In this document: positions 18,210 to 24,882 of the stretch, piece by piece
Numbering within the stretch: position 1 is the first letter of the stretch
How the letters are laid out: each line of letters begins with the position of its first letter
Source: JACPIL01 sp964362365
Lineage (GTDB): Archaea > Nanobdellota > Nanobdellia > Woesearchaeales > GW2011-AR9
Assembly (NCBI GenBank): GCA_964362365.1
Contig: CAYIEF010000007.1
Coordinates: 1-33,128 of the forward strand
Direction of reading: 5' to 3'
Length of the DNA stretch: 33,128 nucleotides
Notes under the pieces: model-generated
Seen by the model: only the letters and a program-made list of their open reading frames with translations
Database searches by the model: none
Told to the model about the DNA's origin: nothing
Translations under genes and position numbers: made by a program

Positions 18210-18506
18210 ATGGAACTAACGATGAATAAAAAAGCCCAATCACATATGTGGTTTATTATCATCGCAGCTGTAGCTGCTATCATAACCCTTGTAGTAGTTG
18301 TATTTTTATTCACCCGAGGAACTCAGAAGGCTGAAACTAGTTTATCCGCATGTGAAACAGCCGGTGGGGAATGTGTTGGAGCAGGAACTTGTCGAGATAT
18401 TGAAAGGGGAACACCTTTTCCATCTTTGGAGTGCACAGAAGATGGTCGTCCTGATCCCAATAAGGAATGTTGTTTGGGTATTAAAAAGCGGGCAGCTATA
18501 ACTTAG
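18210..18506 (+). CDS. Prepilin-like protein with compact Cys module (98 aa)
   Basis: The start is ATG 18210 or 18222 (MNKKAQ). The 18144 reading overlaps the upstream gene and adds an implausible Trp-rich leader. The N-terminus NKKA/QSHMW leads into a helix (FIIIAAVAAIITLVVVVFLF). The rest is a short Cys-dense module with spacing C-x6-C-x5-C-x13-C-x11-CC, containing GGECVGAGTC and KECCLG. This compact framework suggests a disulfide-knotted head carried on a pilin helix. It lies 29 nt after the previous stop. Function unknown. Confidence 0.82.
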   Translation: MELTMNKKAQSHMWFIIIAAVAAIITLVVVVFLFTRGTQKAETSLSACETAGGECVGAGTCRDIERGTPFPSLECTEDGRPDPNKECCLGIKKRAAIT

Positions 18507-18519
18507 ATAGGTTGCAACG

Positions 18520-18645
18520 ATGAAATGGCACAAGAAAGCGATGAGTAATGAAACAATAATTTTAATTGTTATAATTATGCTTGCTTTATTGACAGTTGGA
18601 ATTATTGTGTATGGATTGAAAGGGAAATTGCTGTTATCCCCATAA
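18520..18645 (+). CDS. Micro prepilin-like membrane protein (41 aa)
   Basis: The short ORF begins ATG at 18520 and reads MKWHKKAMSNETIILIVIIM and on, ending GLKGKLLLSP before TAA. The basic KKA followed by one hydrophobic helix repeats the layout of its neighbours, but there is essentially no ectodomain. It fits between the flanking genes with a 13-nt gap before it and 2 nt after it, which is the main reason for calling it real. It could be a minimal helix-only pilin or a single-pass assembly peptide. Confidence 0.65.
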   Translation: MKWHKKAMSNETIILIVIIMLALLTVGIIVYGLKGKLLLSP

Positions 18646-18647
18646 AG

Positions 18648-18803
18648 ATGTGGAAATGTGGTATGGTATCAAAAAAAGGAGACATAAATTACTTAGTATG
18701 GATTATCGTCCTCTTAGTTTTTATGTTGGTGGTGGGAGGAATTTATTTTATTCTTAAAGGGCAAGGGGAAGGGTTGTTAGATAAGTTCTTCAACCTGTTT
18801 TAA
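18648..18803 (+). CDS. Micro prepilin-like membrane protein (51 aa)
   Basis: The ORF starts at ATG 18648 (or ATG 18663, MVSKKG) and contains MVSKKG/DINYLVW, then a helix (IIVLLVFMLVVGGIYFIL) and a short polar end (KGQGEGLLDKFFNLF). The motif, helix length and tight packing (2 nt after the preceding micro-ORF, 1 nt before the next gene) argue that it is translated. It pairs with the 41-aa ORF as a helix-only member of the cluster. Confidence 0.65.
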   Translation: MWKCGMVSKKGDINYLVWIIVLLVFMLVVGGIYFILKGQGEGLLDKFFNLF

Positions 18804-18804
18804 T

Positions 18805-19548
18805 ATGGTCGATGCAACCGAACTGGTCAAAATTTTTGCAGCGATAGTTTTCGGAGTTCTCATAATAATAGCTCTTTTTGTTTATGGCGGAGAAGGAATA
18901 GTGGGCAAGGTGAAAGAGGCAATACTTGGAGCTAAAGATATTCTCCCCGAAGTTTCCGTTGGCTTAGAAGAGCAGAAAGCAGAGGTAACCATCCCTGACG
19001 AGCATAAAACACAAATTTTAACTCTTCAAAAAACTATTGAATTCATGTTAGGGGAAGGAAGAAAGGATTGTTTTGCGAAATACAGCAAATTTACTGATGT
19101 GGGTGATGCTTCTACTTCACTGACCTTTACCTTACGGGACGGGAAGACGCTTCTTACCGTGCATGGCGGCGCTGGTGGAAAACAAGTAATTGATGAACTT
19201 TCTGCAGAATTCCAAGGAATGAAACCATGCGTCATTGCTGGAGAGGAAGATGAAGCAGCCCATTTTGAATCATATTTTCTTGAAGGTGAGGAACAGCTCA
19301 TATATCCTTATTTTAAAGAAGTCAATTCTTTAACGGTATTTAGCAATCATAAGATTAGTCCATCGGGTTTTGATAAACATGATCTCGAAGATAATGGATA
19401 TTTATTCACGCCGGATGGTGAGCATATCTGTTTCTTCCCAACAGGCAGGGATGGAATTGCAGAGAAGGAGTTCACCCAATCAGCGTTCTTTTCTAAAACA
19501 TCAATTCCAGTACGTATCAAAGAAGGAAAATTAAACCTATGCAGTTAA
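18805..19548 (+). CDS. Membrane-anchored protein lacking the prepilin motif (247 aa)
   Basis: The N-terminus (MVDATELVKIF) leads into a hydrophobic helix (AAIVFGVLIIIALFVYGG) with no K-K-G or similar basic cleavage signal, so it is probably an uncleaved signal anchor. The ectodomain contains a stretch with amphipathic helices (EEQKAEVTIPDEHKTQILTLQKTIEFMLG), beta-rich sequence and Cys in KDCFAK, PCVIAG, HICFF and a C-terminal LNLCS. The stop overlaps the next gene by 10 nt, implying coupled translation. It could be a minor or accessory subunit in the same assembly. No family recognised. Confidence 0.85.
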   Translation: MVDATELVKIFAAIVFGVLIIIALFVYGGEGIVGKVKEAILGAKDILPEVSVGLEEQKAEVTIPDEHKTQILTLQKTIEFMLGEGRKDCFAKYSKFTDVGDASTSLTFTLRDGKTLLTVHGGAGGKQVIDELSAEFQGMKPCVIAGEEDEAAHFESYFLEGEEQLIYPYFKEVNSLTVFSNHKISPSGFDKHDLEDNGYLFTPDGEHICFFPTGRDGIAEKEFTQSAFFSKTSIPVRIKEGKLNLCS

Positions 19549-20432
19549 CCATAAAATCAAAAAAAGGACTAGGGATGGAGTTTATCATAACTACATCGCT
19601 GTTACTGATTTCGTTTTTTCTGATTGCCGGACTTTTAGGGAGATTTGCTTCCAGAACTAATGATTTGGAAGCTGAATTGTTGTGTCAGACTTCTATCGCG
19701 CAGAGGGCTAGGACTGCAGTCCAGGTTGGTGAAACTTCCGGATTTGAATTGAAATTAGCGCCAAATTTATGCCGGACTATCAACACGAAAGTTTCAGGAT
19801 CGCGAGAACAGGTCTTGCGAGAAGTTTCTGATAAGATGGCACGCTGCTGGTGGATGTTCAATGAAGGAAGATATGACGAGATTTTAGACAGTTTCAGCAG
19901 CAATGGCTATCTGAAGATTCTTTCTGTGGAAGGTTTAGGCAAAAATGATTGTTTTAATTGCTATTCCGTACTGATAGATCAGGGGGAAATACCTGGCGGC
20001 CCTATAAAAGCAGCAGAGATCAACGAATATTTAAGCACAAAAACATATGCTAAAGTGAATAAGACGTATTTAGATTACATCCAAGGACATGGCGGCCCAG
20101 GAAGAGTATTATTTACCGTTCCGGAGATCTTGCCCCAGCATGGGTATACTATTTCCATGATGCCTAAAAATAAGGCGCAAAGCACCTTCTGGACCGGCGC
20201 GATTCTGGGAACAATAGCAGGAATTATTTTTCCTCCTGCCGGGGTCGGCGCTGTCTTTTTAGGTGTGGGAGCGGGATTAGCTGCAGAAGCACGGGAAGCT
20301 TATTTAACGGATCCGGATTATCTCAATAATGTGGAACAAGCTTATAGTGAGCGAGATGTCAGTTCCATTTATTTTGGAATCTTAGAAACTGGACAAGATT
20401 TATGCGGTGAAGGAGATATTGCTGGGCAATAA
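19539..20432 (+). CDS. Prepilin-like protein with extra hydrophobic segment (297 aa)
   Basis: MQLTIKSKKG/LGMEFI, then a helix (TTSLLLISFFLIAGLLG), matches the cluster signature, with Glu four residues after the predicted cut. An amphipathic region follows, then a globular domain with Cys pairs (LLCQ, NLCRT, RCWWM, DCFNCY, LCGEG). Residues around 220-250 form a second hydrophobic Gly/Ala-rich segment (GAILGTIAGIIFPP, GAVFLGVGAGLAAEA), unusual in a pilin-type protein; it may be a second membrane pass or a buried hairpin. It overlaps the upstream gene by 10 nt. Confidence 0.85.
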   Translation: MQLTIKSKKGLGMEFIITTSLLLISFFLIAGLLGRFASRTNDLEAELLCQTSIAQRARTAVQVGETSGFELKLAPNLCRTINTKVSGSREQVLREVSDKMARCWWMFNEGRYDEILDSFSSNGYLKILSVEGLGKNDCFNCYSVLIDQGEIPGGPIKAAEINEYLSTKTYAKVNKTYLDYIQGHGGPGRVLFTVPEILPQHGYTISMMPKNKAQSTFWTGAILGTIAGIIFPPAGVGAVFLGVGAGLAAEAREAYLTDPDYLNNVEQAYSERDVSSIYFGILETGQDLCGEGDIAGQ

Positions 20433-20438
20433 GGTGGG

Positions 20439-21359
20439 ATGATGAAGATGTTTACAAATAAAAAAGGGTTAAGTGCGATGATGACTGCACTTGTATTTAT
20501 CGTGGCTGCAGTAATATTTGGATTTTTGTATATTTTTTTTTTTAGCGATGTTCTTTCTAAAGAGGGTAGTGTAGTTGAACTTCAAATAAGCGGAATCCAA
20601 GGAGACGCAGACAAAGACAGTATCCGCAATTTCTTCGACAAATGCCCTTGCACTTTTGGAGATTCTATTAATGATGGGTGTCCAATAAATTGGGACATTG
20701 ATAATCCTGAAATTCAAGAAAAAGTAAAAGAAGATGTGAAGAAATATAACAGTGAACCGGTGTGCGGGATTGTGACAGATCAAACTGCAACTTCACAAGC
20801 AACCCAACAAGCAAATCAACAACCTACCCAGCAAAAACCAGCTCAACCAAAACCAACTGAGCAGAAGTCAGAGCCTGCTGCGCTAAAGACGTATCAATCA
20901 ATCGAAATATTTGGTGATGGAATCGATGAGGAAGATCTTCCCCATGATGGTGTACTTAAGCAAGCTTGTACCGGCTGGGTTGGACAGAATTGTCCTTCAG
21001 AAGATAATGATTGTGACGGCAAATTTAATCTGGAACCTCTTAAAGAGAGTTGTTGGGTTATGGCAAGTGAAGACGACGACACTAGCCCAAATGATTGTGG
21101 TCAGGCTAAAGTGGACGATGGGAAAATAATACCTCTACAAGGTTATCGCCTTTTACAAGTAGATAATTACTTGTCCGTACCAAATGAAGACGACTCTAAG
21201 AATCTCTTCCAATGGGCTTGGAAATCTAAACCAGAGTATGGGGCTTTGATTTGTAACAAAGGTTTCTGGTACGGTTGCAAAGAAGCAAGTGACGGAAGAA
21301 CTCTAGAAGTAGCAGGAAAATCCTACAAATGTACAGGAAGTGAATGGATTAAAAAATAA
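20439..21359 (+). CDS. Prepilin-like protein sharing a domain with the first giant protein (306 aa)
   Basis: GGTGGG precedes the ATG at 20439; ATGs at 20442 and 20448 are alternatives, the last giving the best spacing. The N-terminus TNKKG/LSAMM leads into a helix (TALVFIVAAVIFGFLYIFFF). A thrombospondin type 3-like Ca motif follows (GDADKDSIRNFFDKCPC), then a Gln/Pro/Thr-rich linker (about residues 112-145), then a C-terminal Cys/Trp domain (SCWVMASEDDD, NDC, ICNKGFWYGC, YKCTGSEW). That last domain resembles nt 265-660 of the first giant protein. A flexible linker carrying a terminal domain suggests a displayed, ligand-contacting module. Confidence 0.87.
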   Translation: MMKMFTNKKGLSAMMTALVFIVAAVIFGFLYIFFFSDVLSKEGSVVELQISGIQGDADKDSIRNFFDKCPCTFGDSINDGCPINWDIDNPEIQEKVKEDVKKYNSEPVCGIVTDQTATSQATQQANQQPTQQKPAQPKPTEQKSEPAALKTYQSIEIFGDGIDEEDLPHDGVLKQACTGWVGQNCPSEDNDCDGKFNLEPLKESCWVMASEDDDTSPNDCGQAKVDDGKIIPLQGYRLLQVDNYLSVPNEDDSKNLFQWAWKSKPEYGALICNKGFWYGCKEASDGRTLEVAGKSYKCTGSEWIKK

Positions 21360-21361
21360 AC

Positions 21362-22033
21362 ATGTGGCAGATAAAAAACAAAAAAGGAATTATGGTACAG
21401 TTTTTGATTTCCTTACTTCTGTGTTTGATGATCTTCATTCCTGCCTGCTATCTTGTTTCCGGCATTTTCCGCACCAGTGAACAGGCGCAGGACAATTATT
21501 CTGGATTTGTTAAAGGATTGAATGATTTTCAAGAACACGGGCAGATAGGAGAGCGGAAAAGCGTTCTTCTGATTATGGATGAAGAAACAGCGATAGTGTA
21601 CTTTGAGAAAGATGCCCAAGAAACCGTAATTAATGTTGATGCTGAATTATTAAAAGGCACAACAGATTATTCAATTCATCTTTTGAAACCAGGCCAATGC
21701 GATGACACAAAAAATTGTTTATGTCTTTTCCGAGAGTCTGAATTTGAGGCTGAAGCTTTCAAAGGTTTATTGACGGTGACTCCTAAAAGAGTAGTATGTA
21801 CTGCCCTCAATTATAATCTTGAAGTGGAAACTTGTAGCATTGGTGAGGCGACAAAAGTTAATTCCTATACCTGCGAAGGTAACAGTTTTATGATTGAACG
21901 AAACTTGGCCAAGAAATCTTCCTGGAAAGTAGGGAGTTACTACGAAATACCGCGTCGAACAGTATTGTATTTTACCAAACTTGATAGCAACACTCTCCAT
22001 TTGATCGGAAATTATGGTGGAACCAATGAATAA
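21362..22033 (+). CDS. Prepilin-like protein (223 aa)
   Basis: It starts 2 nt after the preceding stop. MWQIKNKKG/IMVQF, then a helix (LISLLLCLMIFIPACYLVSG). The ectodomain is beta-rich and has Cys in GQCDDTKNCLCLF, RVVCTAL, ETCSIG and YTCEG, compatible with several disulfides. The C-terminus (YYEIPRRTVLYFTKLDSNTL) looks like edge beta strands. The last codons overlap the following gene, supporting coupled translation. Function unknown beyond membership of the cluster. Confidence 0.85.
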   Translation: MWQIKNKKGIMVQFLISLLLCLMIFIPACYLVSGIFRTSEQAQDNYSGFVKGLNDFQEHGQIGERKSVLLIMDEETAIVYFEKDAQETVINVDAELLKGTTDYSIHLLKPGQCDDTKNCLCLFRESEFEAEAFKGLLTVTPKRVVCTALNYNLEVETCSIGEATKVNSYTCEGNSFMIERNLAKKSSWKVGSYYEIPRRTVLYFTKLDSNTLHLIGNYGGTNE

Positions 22034-22439
22034 GAAGGGGATTACCACCTTGATGATAGTTCTGGAGATCATTATTATTCTTTTTGCTTCCTATTCTATT
22101 TTTAGCATTGCTTCCAGATACGCTAGTTCTGAAACAACTAACAAGATTATTATTGCCGATGATATTAAGATGATGGTTGACACCTTGGTAGGAACACCGG
22201 GTGAAGCAGTGGTGCAATATCCAAGTAACATTTCAAAATACACGTTTATTTTAAGCTCCAGTTCGGTTAGCGTTTTCATCAAGGGAGAAGGAGAGCAGAA
22301 AAAGATAGTGCGCTATTTCTCCCTTCCGGAAGGATATCAGGCGTTTGGCACTTTAGAAGAAAAAGATGTTCTCTGTTTGGAGAAAGAAAAGAAGAAAATT
22401 GTGCTGAAAGAATGTAAGGAGGAAAAGTTAAGTACCTAA
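22026..22439 (+). CDS. Prepilin-like protein (137 aa)
   Basis: The ATG at 22026 is chosen because GGTGG lies five nucleotides before it; an in-frame ATG at 22014 would add four residues and place the site inside the coding region. MNKKG/ITTLMIVLEIIIILFASY has one of the shortest basic leaders in the cluster, and the Glu within the helix resembles the pilin E5 region. The short ectodomain is beta-rich with two Cys near the end (LCLEKEKKKIVLKEC). It overlaps the upstream gene by 8 nt. A candidate small structural subunit. Confidence 0.85.
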   Translation: MNKKGITTLMIVLEIIIILFASYSIFSIASRYASSETTNKIIIADDIKMMVDTLVGTPGEAVVQYPSNISKYTFILSSSSVSVFIKGEGEQKKIVRYFSLPEGYQAFGTLEEKDVLCLEKEKKKIVLKECKEEKLST

Positions 22440-22440
22440 A

Positions 22441-22932
22441 ATGGGCGAAGAAGATATCTTTGATTTAACGCGGAAGCAAATTTATTGGGGCATCGCTGCT
22501 TTTATGGTAGTGGTAGCTACCCTTCTCCTGGTGTTTGTTCTTTTGCCTCAATATCAAGGATCTTTAGTGGAAGTGCCGGACGAGCTGCGCGCGGAATTGA
22601 TTAGTTTGCGGTTTGTGAATACGCCGGAATGTTTTACCTATCAGGATCCAGCCACGGGCAGGATTTTTGCCGGGGTCATTGATTTGCAGAAGTTTACGCA
22701 GGAACGAATGGACAAATGCTATCGTACTGAACCAGAGAAGGGGTTTAAAGATTTTAACTTTGCTTTGGAATTGGAAGGGCACACGCCAGTAGTAGACGGC
22801 CAGAAAAAATTGCTGAGAACTAATAATTTTTTCAATAAGGTTGATTTTACCTTGTACAAGCAAGTCTTGGTAAGGAATGGAGATAGATTTGAACCAACAC
22901 GATTGGTGATACATGTACAAACGAAGATTTAA
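22441..22932 (+). CDS. Membrane-anchored protein lacking the prepilin motif (163 aa)
   Basis: The ATG lies one base after the previous stop. The acidic leader MGEEDIFDLTRKQIYW before the helix (GIAAFMVVVATLLLVFVLL) has no G or A after paired basic residues, so prepilin-type cleavage is not expected. The ectodomain has two Cys (PECFTYQD, DKCYRTEP) and a strongly beta-patterned C-terminus (NFFNKVDFTLYKQVLVRNG, TRLVIHVQTKI). With the protein at 18805 it is one of the two non-canonical members of the run and may be a membrane component that handles the others. Confidence 0.85.
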   Translation: MGEEDIFDLTRKQIYWGIAAFMVVVATLLLVFVLLPQYQGSLVEVPDELRAELISLRFVNTPECFTYQDPATGRIFAGVIDLQKFTQERMDKCYRTEPEKGFKDFNFALELEGHTPVVDGQKKLLRTNNFFNKVDFTLYKQVLVRNGDRFEPTRLVIHVQTKI

Positions 22933-22941
22933 GAGGACTAG

Positions 22942-23508
22942 ATGACAAAAATACTCATTAAGAACAAGAAAGTTAAAGAAAATTGGAAACGCAATTTTCT
23001 AACTTTCTTTCCTAAAGAAAAGAAAGGACTTATGGATGATTTTACAGATTTACTTTCCTTTGTTTTAATCATCTCTATGGTAGGTTTTATCGCTGTAGTG
23101 GTCTTACGTACCGATGCAAGTGATAAAACCGAGCAGACTTTGGAGCGCATAGCCTCCTTCCAAGGCCAGGAAGCACTGTTAGATTTGGTAAATTCTCTTG
23201 CTTTGCTGGAAGATAAAGAAGTGGTGATGAAGGATGTCATTATTTCAGCCGTGAATGCCAATAATGAAGCTCTTTTCAGGGAAAAGATGCAGGCATATTT
23301 TGAACAACAGCAGATGGAAGGCGGAGTAGGAGTTTATGATTCAGTTTCCTATGGCACGGAAGAAGAACCAACACCATTATTATCTTATGACGTGGTTGTT
23401 TTTAATGGCGAAGTTATCGCTCGCGGGAAAGAAAAAGGAGCAATATACCTGACCAATGTTCATGGCGAAGGAAATAAAAAATTACTGGTGGTAAAATTAT
23501 TCAGCTAA
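22942..23508 (+). CDS. Prepilin-like protein with long basic leader (188 aa)
   Basis: Start ATG 22942, preceded by AGAGGA. The leader is long and very basic (MTKILIKNKKVKENWKRNF), ending PKEKKG/LMDDF at residue 29, followed by a helix (LLSFVLIISMVGFIAVVVL). Such long leaders before the KKG are known in some pilins but stand out here. The ectodomain is helical at first (QEALLDLVNSLALLEDKE, NEALFREKMQAYFEQQ), then beta-rich, and contains no Cys, unlike most neighbours. Confidence 0.83.
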   Translation: MTKILIKNKKVKENWKRNFLTFFPKEKKGLMDDFTDLLSFVLIISMVGFIAVVVLRTDASDKTEQTLERIASFQGQEALLDLVNSLALLEDKEVVMKDVIISAVNANNEALFREKMQAYFEQQQMEGGVGVYDSVSYGTEEEPTPLLSYDVVVFNGEVIARGKEKGAIYLTNVHGEGNKKLLVVKLFS

Positions 23509-23539
23509 ATTGAAAATTCAGAGCAAATAAACAGAAAAC

Positions 23540-24289
23540 ATGAACTCAAAAGGCGCATTGTTTCATTGGATCGGAATTGTTGTTATCCTTGTGTTAGCTT
23601 TCGCCATTTTCTCACCAGTAGAATTTGGGGTTAAGCCTAAAGGGACCTGGCAGTTGGATTTTTTACAGTATAATTTTATTGAAGGAAAAAAACAGTTGGC
23701 AGATGCGGATCAGTTAGCTTTAGAAGTGGGAAGAAAAACGGTTCTTTCTTTAGCAGAAAAAGGCGGCTTTGCAGACGCGCCTTCCTGCGGTTCTGACGGA
23801 GAAATTAATTATTGGAATAGAGGGCAGGATTTTTGTTTCCTGAATGTGGATGAAAGTGTCAATGCTGAATTTAATTCTCTCTACAAAAAATATGATAAGA
23901 CAGTTAGCTTTACTGTTTCCCGGCAAGGAAAGGAATTGATAGGCAAGACAGATAAAGAAATCTTGTTAGGACAGAAAAACGCTCAGTTTTATGTGCTTAA
24001 CTCTGGCTTTAGGGTGAATTTTGGTTATGATTTTGATGAATACTTCAAGTTGCAGGATCAGGCAAAGAAGATGGTCAATGAATGTAAAGCAGCATCAAAT
24101 ATTCAAGATTGTGTAGAGAAAGTAAAACCATCGTATTGGAAATTTAGCAGTTGTGAAAACGCACAGTTTGCTGCCAAAGGGCAAAAGGTTCATTTCTGTG
24201 TGGAAAGTCCAGAGAAGTACACTATTTTTGAGAATGGGAGATTTGTGCCGGTGCAGTATAAGTTTGGATTAGATTTTGGGATGAATTAA
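23540..24289 (+). CDS. Prepilin-like protein, last gene of the cluster (249 aa)
   Basis: MNSKG/ALFHW leads into a hydrophobic helix (IGIVVILVLAFAIF). The ectodomain has Cys in PSCGSDG, DFCFLN, NECKAAS, QDCVEK, SSCENA and HFCVES contexts and an alpha/beta pattern. It is separated from the previous gene by 31 nt and followed by a new promoter for cytidine deaminase, so the cluster ends here. Role unknown; the topology matches the rest of the run. Confidence 0.84.
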   Translation: MNSKGALFHWIGIVVILVLAFAIFSPVEFGVKPKGTWQLDFLQYNFIEGKKQLADADQLALEVGRKTVLSLAEKGGFADAPSCGSDGEINYWNRGQDFCFLNVDESVNAEFNSLYKKYDKTVSFTVSRQGKELIGKTDKEILLGQKNAQFYVLNSGFRVNFGYDFDEYFKLQDQAKKMVNECKAASNIQDCVEKVKPSYWKFSSCENAQFAAKGQKVHFCVESPEKYTIFENGRFVPVQYKFGLDFGMN

Positions 24290-24307
24290 GTATTTCTTAG
24301 AAGAAGA

Positions 24308-24315
24308 TTTATAAA
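24308..24315 (+). promoter_or_regulatory. TATA box for cytidine deaminase
   Basis: TTTATAAA lies 22 nt before the ATG at 24338, predicting a leaderless or near-leaderless transcript. Confidence 0.65.
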
Positions 24316-24337
24316 AAACGGATTTGAATTATATTCT

Positions 24338-24811
24338 ATGGAAACAAGCAAATACTATTCATTAACTGAAATTCAACAAAAGTTATTACAAGCAGCAAAG
24401 GTAGTTATGGAAACAGCATATAACCCTTATTCACATTTCTATGTCGGAGCTGCTCTTTTATCCCAGGATGGGCAAATTATTACTGGTTCCAATGTTGAAA
24501 ATGCTGCATATGGTTCAACTATTTGCGCGGAACGTTCAGCCTTAGTAAGAGCAAATGCCCTTGGTTTAAGAGTATTTGAGAAGGTAGCAGTAATTGGACG
24601 CGGTGATAGGTTTGATACTACTGAAGTTACTGGCCCCTGTGGCAGTTGTCGTCAGATGTTATACGAAGCGGCCCAGATATCTGAATTAAATTTAGAAGTC
24701 ATTATGTCCACAACTAAAATGGATAAGATTGTTGTAGCCACGATCGAGGAGCTTTTGCCATTAGCATTTGGACCTAAAGACTTAGGGATTGATGTTAAGA
24801 AATACCAATAA
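24338..24811 (+). CDS. cdd: Cytidine deaminase
   Basis: Zn-dependent hydrolytic deamination of cytidine or deoxycytidine to uridine or deoxyuridine in the cytosol (pyrimidine salvage). Family signatures are all present: YNPYSHFYVGAAL near residues 28-40, the substrate loop GSNVENAAYG at 50-59, catalytic CAER (C63, E65) and the second zinc pair PCGSC (C101, C104). The length of 157 aa is slightly above the usual 130-140 aa of the homotetrameric family, mainly through the C-terminal tail. It has its own TATA box, so it is probably not part of the pilin-like operon. Confidence 0.95.
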   Translation: METSKYYSLTEIQQKLLQAAKVVMETAYNPYSHFYVGAALLSQDGQIITGSNVENAAYGSTICAERSALVRANALGLRVFEKVAVIGRGDRFDTTEVTGPCGSCRQMLYEAAQISELNLEVIMSTTKMDKIVVATIEELLPLAFGPKDLGIDVKKYQ

Positions 24812-24828
24812 AGCTATATCCTCCAGCC

Positions 24829-24844
24829 TATAAATAGTTATAAA
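24829..24844 (+). promoter_or_regulatory. TATA-like region before the RPA operon
   Basis: Two overlapping AT boxes (TATAAATA and TTATAAAT) lie about 40-54 nt before the ATG at 24883, leaving room for a short leader with the GGGGTGGT ribosome-binding site. Confidence 0.5.
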
Positions 24845-24882
24845 TGATTTTTCTCTCTTTCCTCTTATTAGGGGTGGTTACT

